NCBI GenBank assembly: GCA_027067555.1
Contig: JAMOVU010000112.1
Span: 1 to 33,173, forward strand
DNA from: Candidatus Aminicenantota bacterium
GTDB taxonomy: Bacteria > Acidobacteriota > Aminicenantia > JAMOAD01
Direction of reading: 5' to 3'
DNA length: 33,173 bases
The notes under the pieces: generated by a model
Told to the model about the DNA's origin: nothing
Database searches by the model: none
The model's input: the letters and a program-made list of their open reading frames with translations, nothing else
Program-made: the position numbers and the translations under genes
Shown: piece after piece, positions 1-7,969 of the stretch
Layout of the letters: each line of letters opens with the position of its first letter
How positions within the stretch are numbered: position 1 is the stretch's first letter

Positions 1-1032
1 GAAATTTTTTAAGAATCGTTCTCTTCCTTTTTCTCCCATTTTTTTTGCTAAATTTTTGTCTTTTAAAAGAACCTCTATTTTTTCTGCTAATGCCGAAGGA
101 TTTCCTTTTTCTACCAAAAATCCTGTTTCTCCATCGATAATGATATCAGGAATCCCGCCTTCTTTTGTGCTTACAACGGGAAGAGCACATTGCATAGCTT
201 CAAGAACCACTCCCGGAAAAGTCTCTTTCAAAGAGGGGAGAACAAAAATATCAGATTTCAAGTAAAATTCAAATCTTTTCATACCTTTGGCAAACCCATG
301 ATAGGTAACTCTGTCATTTAAATTTAAGCCGGAAATTCTCTCCTTCAACTCTTCTTCTGTTATATTGAGGGGTGCTCCCACTATTTCCGCTTTAAAATCA
401 TCTCCTTTGTTTTTAAGTATCATAAGAGCTTCGATAAAAACATAAACACCCTTTTCTTTCGAAAGATTTGATAAAAAAAGTATTGTAGGCGGATTATTTT
501 GTCTTCTCTTGGAAAGACTTTCTTCGTTAATCACCAATTTCAACCTGTCATTGATGATAATGATATCCTCAATTCCGTTTTCTTTTAGCATTTTTTTATT
601 ATTTTTCGAAAGGGAAATTACTTTCACTCCTTTTAAAATAAATTTCAGCAAACTCTTCTTGAATTTTCGGAAGTTTACCTGTTCCCTTATTATAAAAATC
701 TTTTTTGCCGAAGAAAATTTTAAAACAAACGAATAAAAAACATCTCTTAGAAAAGCCCATCCGTTCGGAGAAAAACTGAAAAAAACAATTTTCGGTTTGA
801 AAAAGAGCAATTTTCCGAAAAGTTTAAAAAAAACACCCAAACTGATAAAAACCTTTTTAAAGGAAAATGCCGCAAGTTCATCCACAGTCTCCGCGAGGGA
901 TACTCCTATCAACTCTGTTTTAAATTCATTCCTTTTTTTTATGCTCTCGTAAAGCTCATAATTTCTTAATGATGCTCCATGAAAGGGAGGGGGTACCTGA
1001 ATTAAAAATAAAACCTTGATCCTCTCCCTCAT
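1..1032 (-). CDS. Glycosyltransferase family 4 / group 1 (C-terminus truncated by window edge)
   Basis: Not in the supplied ORF track because it runs off the window. Reverse-strand translation from ATG at 1032: MRERIKVLFLIQVPPPFHGASLRNYELYESIKKR...FVLPSLKETFPGVVLEAMQCALPVVSTKEGGIPDIIIDGETGFLVEKGNPSALAEKIEVLLKDKNLAKKMGEKGRERFLKNF, with the classic GT-B donor-site signature (E-x7-E region, GGIPDII, GETGFLV). Confidence 0.9.
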   Translation of the reverse strand, partial: MRERIKVLFLIQVPPPFHGASLRNYELYESIKKRNEFKTELIGVSLAETVDELAAFSFKKVFISLGVFFKLFGKLLFFKPKIVFFSFSPNGWAFLRDVFYSFVLKFSSAKKIFIIREQVNFRKFKKSLLKFILKGVKVISLSKNNKKMLKENGIEDIIIINDRLKLVINEESLSKRRQNNPPTILFLSNLSKEKGVYVFIEALMILKNKGDDFKAEIVGAPLNITEEELKERISGLNLNDRVTYHGFAKGMKRFEFYLKSDIFVLPSLKETFPGVVLEAMQCALPVVSTKEGGIPDIIIDGETGFLVEKGNPSALAEKIEVLLKDKNLAKKMGEKGRERFLKNF

Positions 1033-1048
1033 AAAAACCTTTTATCAC

Positions 1049-2371
1049 TTAAAGAATCGGTAGATACTTCTTTATCTCATAATCTGTTACTTTTATTCTG
1101 AACTCATCCCAGTGTACTTTTTTTGACATTATTATTTTATCAAATGCTGACTCTCCAAGAGCCTCCTTGATAACACTACCCTTTTCAGCTTCCATTATGG
1201 CCTCAATAAGACTTCCCGGCAAAGATTCTATCCCCTCCTCTTTTCTTCTAAAATAGTCAAATTTATAGATATTCTCCTCCTGAGGTTTGGAAAGATTGTA
1301 TCTATTCTCAATCCCTTTTATTCCAGCCTTTAAGAGAACTGAAAATAATAAATAAGGATTTGCTGCAGGATCAGGAGATCTATATTCAATTCTTGTGGAT
1401 TTTGTGTTTCCCTTTCTAACTGCAGGTACTCGTATGAGAGGGGATCTATTGCTTCTTCCCCAGGATATGTAAACGGGAGCTTCATAGCCGGGAACAAGCC
1501 GCTTGTAAGAATTTACCCACTGGTTGGTAATAAGGGTTATTTCTTTAGCATGTTGCAAAAGACCCGCAATGTAAAATTCAGCCACATCCGAAAGACCTGT
1601 ATCATTTTTTTCAGAATAGAATGCATTTTCCTTTCCCTTAAAAAGTGATTGATGTACATGTAATCCGCTTCCATTTATCCCTTCCACCGGCTTGGGCATA
1701 AAAGTTGCATAATATCCGTTTTCTATGGCAACTCTTTTTACAATATATTTGGCAGTAATGAGATTATCTGCCATTGTAAGCGCATCGGAGTACTTAAAGT
1801 CAAGTTCATACTGAGAAGGTGAAACTTCGTGGTGTATGTACTCAACTTTTATCCCTAATTTTTGCAGATGATAAACAGTTTTTCTCAATAAATCTTCTCC
1901 GGTGTCAGGAGAAATAAGATCAAAATAACCATTGTAATCTATAAATTCTATTTCAAAAGGTTTTTTGAAATAGAAAAATTCAAGCTCAGGCCCCACATAA
2001 AAAGTGTAATCATACTTATCCTTTATCTCTTTTAAATTTTTCTTTAAAATTGTACGGGGAGCGTCCTCATAGCATTCACCGTCGGGCTTTGTAACATCAC
2101 AAAAGACCCTTGCTATTTTTCCTCCTTCAACTTCAAAGGGTAAAATTCTGAAAGTGGAAAGATCAGGTCTCAGAAACATATCACTTTCTTCTATTCTTGT
2201 AAATCCTCTTATTGAACTACCGTCAAAAGAGGCGCCATCTTCAATTACACTATCAATCTGGTCTCTAAAAACATTAACTGTCTTCAAATTGCTTTCAAGG
2301 TCAACAAACCAGAGCTGTAAAAATTTAACATCCTCTTTTTCAATAATTTTTCTTACTTCTTTTGCATCCAT
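1049..2371 (-). CDS. glnA: Type I glutamine synthetase
   Basis: 440 aa; GS motifs DGSSIRGF, GPELEFF, NGSGLHVHQSL, NRSPLIRVPAVRKGNTKSTRIEYRSPDPAANPYL. Confidence 0.97.
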   Translation of the reverse strand: MDAKEVRKIIEKEDVKFLQLWFVDLESNLKTVNVFRDQIDSVIEDGASFDGSSIRGFTRIEESDMFLRPDLSTFRILPFEVEGGKIARVFCDVTKPDGECYEDAPRTILKKNLKEIKDKYDYTFYVGPELEFFYFKKPFEIEFIDYNGYFDLISPDTGEDLLRKTVYHLQKLGIKVEYIHHEVSPSQYELDFKYSDALTMADNLITAKYIVKRVAIENGYYATFMPKPVEGINGSGLHVHQSLFKGKENAFYSEKNDTGLSDVAEFYIAGLLQHAKEITLITNQWVNSYKRLVPGYEAPVYISWGRSNRSPLIRVPAVRKGNTKSTRIEYRSPDPAANPYLLFSVLLKAGIKGIENRYNLSKPQEENIYKFDYFRRKEEGIESLPGSLIEAIMEAEKGSVIKEALGESAFDKIIMSKKVHWDEFRIKVTDYEIKKYLPIL

Positions 2372-2386
2372 TATAACCTCCTTATT

Positions 2387-2791
2387 TTATAACCAATGAT
2401 TTTTTCCATTTTTATAATACTCTTTCTTCCATACGGGAAGCTTATGTTTCATAAATTCTAATATCTCCTCACAGGCGGAGAATGCCTCTTTTCTTGATTC
2501 TGAGCTTACTCCGATTATTATAGTATCCTCTCCAACAGGCAAAATTCCTTCTGCCTGATAGATAAAAATTTTGTAAACATTTTTTTTATATTTTTTTAAA
2601 AATTTCTTCAGTTCATTTTCAACAGTTTCTTTATCCACCTCATACTCAAGTTTTTCAACTTCTTTACCATCATTTACGGATCTTACCGCTCCATTAAAAA
2701 TAAAAATAGCCCCCGCTTTTTTTTCTCTGAGAAAATTCTTGACCTCTTCAAGCGATGGTGAATTTTTATTAATTATTATCCGAACTTCCAT
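2387..2791 (-). CDS. moaE: Molybdopterin synthase catalytic subunit MoaE
   Basis: Family pattern GAIFIFNGAVRSVNDGKEVEKLEYE ... EGILPVGEDTIIIGVSSESRKEAFSACEEILEFMKHKLPVWKKEYY. ATG at 2791 overlaps the moaD stop (TGATG); the 2794 start in the track is a TTG. Confidence 0.93.
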   Translation of the reverse strand: MEVRIIINKNSPSLEEVKNFLREKKAGAIFIFNGAVRSVNDGKEVEKLEYEVDKETVENELKKFLKKYKKNVYKIFIYQAEGILPVGEDTIIIGVSSESRKEAFSACEEILEFMKHKLPVWKKEYYKNGKNHWL

Positions 2792-3027
2792 CAACCGCCC
2801 CTGTAAATAGGGTGTAAAGATACAGTATCACCGTTTTTTATTTCCTTTTTTGAGAGAGAATTATTTATGGCAATATTGAATATTTCGTTTTCCGATAAAC
2901 CAAAAGTTTTTTTAAGAAAAGGTATTAGCTCTTCTTTTTTAATTGAGGTCCTTTCAATTTCAAGAACTTCACTCCTCTTTCCGATTTTTTCTTTCAGCTC
3001 TCCGAAAAATTTTATTTTTATTAACAT
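2791..3027 (-). CDS. moaD: Molybdopterin synthase sulfur carrier subunit MoaD
   Basis: 78 aa beta-grasp protein ending in Gly-Gly (HPIYRGG), directly upstream of moaE. Confidence 0.9.
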   Translation of the reverse strand: MLIKIKFFGELKEKIGKRSEVLEIERTSIKKEELIPFLKKTFGLSENEIFNIAINNSLSKKEIKNGDTVSLHPIYRGG

Positions 3028-3039
3028 TTTTCCCTTTAT

Positions 3040-3045
3040 ATTATA
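3040..3045 (-). promoter_or_regulatory. Putative -10 hexamer (TATAAT) for moaD-moaE-glnA-GT operon
   Basis: Minus strand TATAAT-ATAAA-GGG-AAAA-ATG; SD-like GGG lies 5 nt after the -10; -35 weak. Confidence 0.4.
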
Positions 3046-3069
3046 TATTATTTGTGATAAAGATAAAAT

Positions 3070-4374
3070 ATGAAGATAGAGATTTTATTATATTTGGTTG
3101 TGGGTTTTTTAATGGGGGGAACTCCTCTTTTTTTTATGGTCCAAAGGCTGTTAAAAGAAAACAAAAGTTTAAAAGAAAAAAACTCCGAACTTGAGAGAGA
3201 GCTTGAACAAGAGAGGGAAAAGAGAATAATCTTTCAGACCCAGAAGGAGGAAATTGAGAAAAGTTTCAAGGAACAATTAAGGACTTTGGAGAGAGCCGAA
3301 GAAAGATTAAAAGAGAGTTTTAAGGCTTTGTCCGGAGATATCCTGTCTGAAAGTCAGAAAAGTTTTTTAAATATGGCAAAGGTTGTGTTCGAAAAATCCA
3401 TAGAGAAGACGGAAAGCACCTTAAAACTCAGCCAAACTAATATTGAGAATATAATAAAGCCACTTAAAGAAAAAGTGGAAACATATAGCACTTTTTTACA
3501 AGATCTTGAAAAAAAGAGGATAGAGGAATACGGAAGTCTTGAAAAATACCTTGAAGAGCTTTCAAAAGTAAATGAAAAATTGAGGAAAGAGACAGAAACC
3601 CTTTCAAAGGCGCTTTCATCTTCAAAGAGCAGGGGAAGATGGGGGGAATTTACTCTGAAAAATTTGGTTAAAATGGCAGGTATGTCAGAATATTGTGACT
3701 TTAATGAGCAAGTAACATCTTCAGGGGATAGCGGTAAGCTTGTCCCTGATATGATAATTAATCTTCCGGACAATAGAAAGATAGCCATTGACTCAAAAGT
3801 GCCATTTGATTCATATCTTAAAGCGATTGAAACAAAAGACGAAAAGGAAAGCGAAGAATATTTCAAACAACATCTGAAGGCATTAAAAGTTCACATAGAC
3901 AAGCTCGGGAAAAAAGAATACCAGACGATAGAAGATCAGGAATTTGATTTTGTTATTCTTTTTCTCCCTCTGGAATCTCTTTTCAGTGAGGCTTTGAAAA
4001 GAGATTCTTCTTTAATCGAGTATGGAGTTCAAAGAAAGGTAATAATTGCAACTCCGACAACCCTTCTTGCTCTTTTAAGAACGGTTGCCTTTACATGGAA
4101 GCAACAAAAAATGATAGAAAATGTCAGTCAGATTATAAAAGAAGGGAAGGAGCTTTATTCAAGGTTGGTAAAATTCTCGGAACACTTTACCTCACTTTCC
4201 AAAAGTATTTACAATGTAAACAAAAGCTTTAATGATGCTGTCAGATCTTGGGATAGCAGAGTAATGCCCAAAGCTCAAAAATTCACTGAATTCGGATTGA
4301 GTGATACATCAAAAGAAATCAAAGAGATAAAAGAGATTGATACTCTTCCGCTTGAGCCAAAGAGGAGAGAGTAA
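3070..4374 (+). CDS. rmuC: DNA recombination protein RmuC homolog
   Basis: N-terminal TM, long coiled coil, then RGRWGEFTLKNLVKMAGM...DSKVPFDSYLKA...FVILFLPLESLFSEAL...ATPTTLLALLRTVAFTWKQQ typical of RmuC. Confidence 0.96.
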   Translation: MKIEILLYLVVGFLMGGTPLFFMVQRLLKENKSLKEKNSELERELEQEREKRIIFQTQKEEIEKSFKEQLRTLERAEERLKESFKALSGDILSESQKSFLNMAKVVFEKSIEKTESTLKLSQTNIENIIKPLKEKVETYSTFLQDLEKKRIEEYGSLEKYLEELSKVNEKLRKETETLSKALSSSKSRGRWGEFTLKNLVKMAGMSEYCDFNEQVTSSGDSGKLVPDMIINLPDNRKIAIDSKVPFDSYLKAIETKDEKESEEYFKQHLKALKVHIDKLGKKEYQTIEDQEFDFVILFLPLESLFSEALKRDSSLIEYGVQRKVIIATPTTLLALLRTVAFTWKQQKMIENVSQIIKEGKELYSRLVKFSEHFTSLSKSIYNVNKSFNDAVRSWDSRVMPKAQKFTEFGLSDTSKEIKEIKEIDTLPLEPKRRE

Positions 4375-4375
4375 C

Positions 4376-4714
4376 ATGATAAAAGGTTTGGGGATAGATA
4401 TAATAGAGGTTGAAAGAATAAAGCAAAGTATTGAGAAGAACAAAAACTTTAAAAAGAGAATTTTCACCGAGGAAGAAATCTCATACTGTGAAAAATTTTC
4501 AGAGCCTTTCACTCATTTTGCCGCAAGATTTGCCGTAAAAGAAGCCTTTTTTAAAGCTACAGGACTAAAAATCCCATTTAACAAAATATCTGTTTTAAAC
4601 AAAGAAGATGGAGCCCCTTATATAAAATTAAAAGATAAATTCAATGGAAATCTTATTGTTTCAATCACGCATATAAGAGAACTGGCAGTAGCAGTGGTTG
4701 TTTATGAGGAATAA
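4376..4714 (+). CDS. acpS: Holo-[acyl-carrier-protein] synthase
   Basis: MIKGLGIDIIEVERIKQSIEKN...FAARFAVKEAFFKATG...SITHIRELAVAVV; start refined to ATG 4376 (track ORF starts upstream inside rmuC). Confidence 0.95.
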   Translation: MIKGLGIDIIEVERIKQSIEKNKNFKKRIFTEEEISYCEKFSEPFTHFAARFAVKEAFFKATGLKIPFNKISVLNKEDGAPYIKLKDKFNGNLIVSITHIRELAVAVVVYEE

Positions 4715-5531
4715 AAAGTTTGTTTTTTTCATACTATTACTTTCATTTTTCAGATTATTTTCCTATGAAAGAATTGTAACTCTTGCCCCTGCGCTCGGAG
4801 AGATAGTGTGCTCATTGGGAGAAGGCAAAAAAATTGTGGGCATCTCCTCTTACACTGAAGAAAACACTTGCATTAAAAATGCTGTTAAAGTTGGGACTAT
4901 CTTTTCATTAAATTATGAGATACTCTTATCTTTAAGGCCTGATCTGATTCTTACTTATAGGGAAGATGGAAAAACAGAAAAATTATTAAAAGAATTTAAT
5001 GTTAAATTGGTAAAGTTCAAACACACAACAGTAAAAGATATTCTTGATTCAATTTTGAAAATTGGCTTACTCCTGGATAAAAAAGATAAGGCCGAAGAAA
5101 TTGTAAGGGATATCCGAATTAAACTTACCAGCCTCAGCAATAAAACAAAAAAAAGAAAAAAAGTTCTGATTATAATCTCCCGCCAGAGACCTCTCTTTAA
5201 AAATATTTATATTTTAGGGGAAGGAGATTTTCTAAGTGAACTTTTATCTTTGGCAGGGGGGGATAATGTTTACAAAGGAAGGGTTCAATATCCGAAAGTT
5301 TCGGGAGAATTTATAATAAGGTCAAATCCTGAAATTATCATAGAGCTGATTCCCGACATAAATGAAAGAGGATTAAAGAAAGCTGAAATTTTAAATGAGT
5401 GGAAAAATTTTTACAAAGGAAAATTTTACAAAAGAGTGGTGGTAATGGATGAAAAGTATATGGTAATCCCGGGACCCAGGATTTATCTTATTGCGGAAGA
5501 ATTTTACAGGATTCTTAATTCCGTTAATTAA
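4704..5531 (+). CDS. Periplasmic substrate-binding protein, BtuF/FecB-like (cobalamin/siderophore class)
   Basis: Signal-peptide-like N-terminus, RIVTLAPALGEIVCSLGEGKKIVGISSYT, LRPDLILTY, LSLAGGDNVYKG; overlaps acpS end. No ABC permease/ATPase adjacent. Confidence 0.85.
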   Translation: MRNKKFVFFILLLSFFRLFSYERIVTLAPALGEIVCSLGEGKKIVGISSYTEENTCIKNAVKVGTIFSLNYEILLSLRPDLILTYREDGKTEKLLKEFNVKLVKFKHTTVKDILDSILKIGLLLDKKDKAEEIVRDIRIKLTSLSNKTKKRKKVLIIISRQRPLFKNIYILGEGDFLSELLSLAGGDNVYKGRVQYPKVSGEFIIRSNPEIIIELIPDINERGLKKAEILNEWKNFYKGKFYKRVVVMDEKYMVIPGPRIYLIAEEFYRILNSVN

Positions 5532-6949
5532 ATCCTTATGGCTCTTAGCATATTGGTAGCGCCTTTGATGGGGGTTACTCCACCAACCATGATTATTAAA
5601 TCACCTCTTTTTATTATACCTTTGTCAAGAAGAATTGTCTCTCCTTCTGCTAAAAGAATATCTGTATTTGGTCTGTACTCAAGATAAAAGGGCATTACAC
5701 CCCAGTAAAGAGCCATCCTGTTGATAACCTTTTCTTCTGGAGAAAAAGCTACTATCGGAACAGAAGGCTTGTGCTTTGATAGCATTAAGGCAGTGGAACC
5801 TGACCAGCTAAATACAACTATTAATTTTGCCTTTAATTTTTCCGCTATGTCAACGGCAGCTTTTACTATTGCATCACCGACAACTTTTGATGGTTTTACT
5901 TCAAGCTCTATTTCAGGATTAAAATAAGGAGATGTTTCTGTTATACAGGCAATGTTTTTAATAATTTTAACCGCTTTTACAGGGTACTTACCAACAGCTG
6001 TTTCACCTGAAAGCATAACTGCATCTGTCATATCAAGTATCGCATTTGAAACATCAGTGGCTTCCGCTCTCGTAGGACGTGGTTTTTCGATCATTGATTC
6101 AAGCATCTGGGTTGCAGTTATTACTATTTTTCCTTTTTTTGAAGCTCTTTTTATAATTTCTTTTTGAAGAATAGGTACCATCTCTTCTTTCATCTCAACA
6201 CCAAGATCCCCTCTTGCCACCATAACTCCATCAGCCTCATCTATGATCTCCTCAAGGTTTTTTATTGCATCAGGTTTTTCTATCTTTGCTATTATGGGAA
6301 TCTCAGCTTTCTTTGTCTTTAATATTCTTTTCAAATCCTTAATATCCTGTGCCTTTTGCACAAAAGAGAGAGCTATATAATCCACTTCATTTTCAACACC
6401 AAATTCAACATCTCTTTTATCCTTTTCTGTTAAGGCGGGAATATTCAATTTTGTATTCGGAAGATTTATCCCTTTATTGGACTTCAAAACTCCACCTACA
6501 ACCACCTTAGTAATAATCTCTTCTTTTTTTACCTCTGTTACCTTAAGCTCGAGATTTCCATCATCCATAAGAATTGTCTCGCCTTTTTTAACAAACCTGG
6601 GAAGAAGTTTGTAATCAGAAGGGATGATACCATTTTCGCCCTCAATATCCTTGGTAGTAATCACCAATTTTTCACCTTTTCTTAGTAATATACTACCTCC
6701 CTTTATTTTACCAACTCTTAATTTAGGGCCTCTTAAATCCTGTAGAATTGCCACAGGTTTTTCCAGTTCTATGGAAAGTTTTCTGATATTCTGGATAATC
6801 TTTTTGTATTCCTCATAGTTTCCATGGGAAAAGTTAATCCTGGCTACATCCAATCCCTCTTTAATCAAAGATTTTAAAACCTTCGGACTTGAAGAAGCAG
6901 GCCCTATTGTGCAAACCAATTTTGTTTTAGCTTTCCTGCTAATATTCAT
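5528..6949 (-). CDS. pyk: Pyruvate kinase
   Basis: MNISRKAKTKLVCTIGPASSSPKVLKSLI...ARINFSHG...QDLRGPKLRVG...IIAKIEKPDAIKNLEEIIDEADGVMVARGDLGVEM...TATQMLESMI. SD GGAGGGG precedes ATG 6949; the 16-aa N-terminal extension in the track is probably spurious. Confidence 0.97.
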   Translation of the reverse strand: MNISRKAKTKLVCTIGPASSSPKVLKSLIKEGLDVARINFSHGNYEEYKKIIQNIRKLSIELEKPVAILQDLRGPKLRVGKIKGGSILLRKGEKLVITTKDIEGENGIIPSDYKLLPRFVKKGETILMDDGNLELKVTEVKKEEIITKVVVGGVLKSNKGINLPNTKLNIPALTEKDKRDVEFGVENEVDYIALSFVQKAQDIKDLKRILKTKKAEIPIIAKIEKPDAIKNLEEIIDEADGVMVARGDLGVEMKEEMVPILQKEIIKRASKKGKIVITATQMLESMIEKPRPTRAEATDVSNAILDMTDAVMLSGETAVGKYPVKAVKIIKNIACITETSPYFNPEIELEVKPSKVVGDAIVKAAVDIAEKLKAKLIVVFSWSGSTALMLSKHKPSVPIVAFSPEEKVINRMALYWGVMPFYLEYRPNTDILLAEGETILLDKGIIKRGDLIIMVGGVTPIKGATNMLRAIRI

Positions 6950-6965
6950 AACCCCTCCTTTTTTT

Positions 6966-7211
6966 TTATGACAATAATATTTTATGTTTTTTTGCAAGCA
7001 TTTGAAGATTCATCTTTGCTACCGGTGTAATAGATGAGTATTTATCAAAAAATTTTTTCATGGCTTCAGGTTCGGAGGTTTTAAAGATGATATTTCCTTC
7101 AATGTCCATTTCAATCCCACTTTCTTTTAACATATTCTCCATTATTTCAGGACCATAGATCCCCATTCCCCTTTCAATAACTTCTTTTAAGAATTCTATT
7201 TTCTTATCCAT
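6966..7211 (-). CDS. Small uncharacterised protein (81 aa), partner of ODP-like gene
   Basis: MDKKIEFLKEVIERGMGIYGPEIMENMLKESGIEMDIEGNIIFKTSEPEAMKKFFDKYSSITPVAKMNLQMLAKKHKILLS; good SD (AGGAGG) upstream of ATG 7211; no family recognised. Confidence 0.75.
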   Translation of the reverse strand: MDKKIEFLKEVIERGMGIYGPEIMENMLKESGIEMDIEGNIIFKTSEPEAMKKFFDKYSSITPVAKMNLQMLAKKHKILLS

Positions 7212-7222
7212 TGTATTTCCTC

Positions 7223-7960
7223 CTAAAGCCACTGGGCAACATCCAGGTTTTTTGCAGCTTCAAGATATTTATCTATATCTTTGTCAATTATTGAGCCGTG
7301 TTGAGGCAAAATTCTCTTGATTTCAAACTTTGAGATTTTCTCAAGTGCTTTAAGAAGAGCTTTTTTGGATCCTATGTAAGGTTCGGTAAATGCTTTAAAT
7401 GCCTCCAGATAATATTCATTCGCATAGAGAGACCAATTTATGCTGAAAGCACCGAAGATATCACTTGAAAATAATGATTTTGTTTTGTGGTCATATGTTA
7501 CATGGGAACCTGCAAAGTGCACGTAAGGTGTTGTTATGAAGGTAAGTTTTCTACCGCTTTTAAAGATAAATTCATCGCCATCCTCTATTGGAATTACTTC
7601 ACTGTTTACCCCATAATATCTAAGAAAGAGAGCTGATCTTGATTGCGCATAGATTTTTACATCCGGATCAACTATAACCTCAAACAGAGGTAAGGCTGCG
7701 CATAAATCAGGGTCCTGATGCTGAACCATCATGTATTTTATCTTCTCAAAATCACCTTTAAGAACCTTTGCCACTTTATTGTGAACAATTCTATAATGCT
7801 CCGGAGCCCTTGAACCGGGATCTATTAGCATTGCCTCATCACCATCAACAATAAGATATGGATTGTTTGAAAAGCCGACTTTTCTATCTGCAAACCCTAC
7901 CCAGTATATATCTTCCGTTCCTCTGATAAGATGAGGCTCATGCTCATTGTAAGTTGTCAT
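7223..7960 (-). CDS. ODP-like / FprA-N-terminal-type metallo-beta-lactamase-fold diiron protein, no flavodoxin domain
   Basis: TEDIYWVGFADRKVGFSNNPYLIVDGDEAMLIDPGS; metal motifs HQDPD, HFAGSH, SSDIFGAF, LPQHGS in the order seen in flavodiiron/ODP proteins; ends at 245 aa. Confidence 0.82.
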   Translation of the reverse strand: MTTYNEHEPHLIRGTEDIYWVGFADRKVGFSNNPYLIVDGDEAMLIDPGSRAPEHYRIVHNKVAKVLKGDFEKIKYMMVQHQDPDLCAALPLFEVIVDPDVKIYAQSRSALFLRYYGVNSEVIPIEDGDEFIFKSGRKLTFITTPYVHFAGSHVTYDHKTKSLFSSDIFGAFSINWSLYANEYYLEAFKAFTEPYIGSKKALLKALEKISKFEIKRILPQHGSIIDKDIDKYLEAAKNLDVAQWL

Positions 7961-7969
7961 TTTCCCTCC

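Noticed and set aside
56-736. Plus-strand ORFs at 56-265 and 509-736
   Set aside because: Antisense to the glycosyltransferase gene read on the minus strand, which has clear GT4 signatures.
3354-3866. 170-aa minus-strand ORF inside rmuC
   Set aside because: Ser/Phe-rich antisense shadow of a confidently identified coiled-coil gene.
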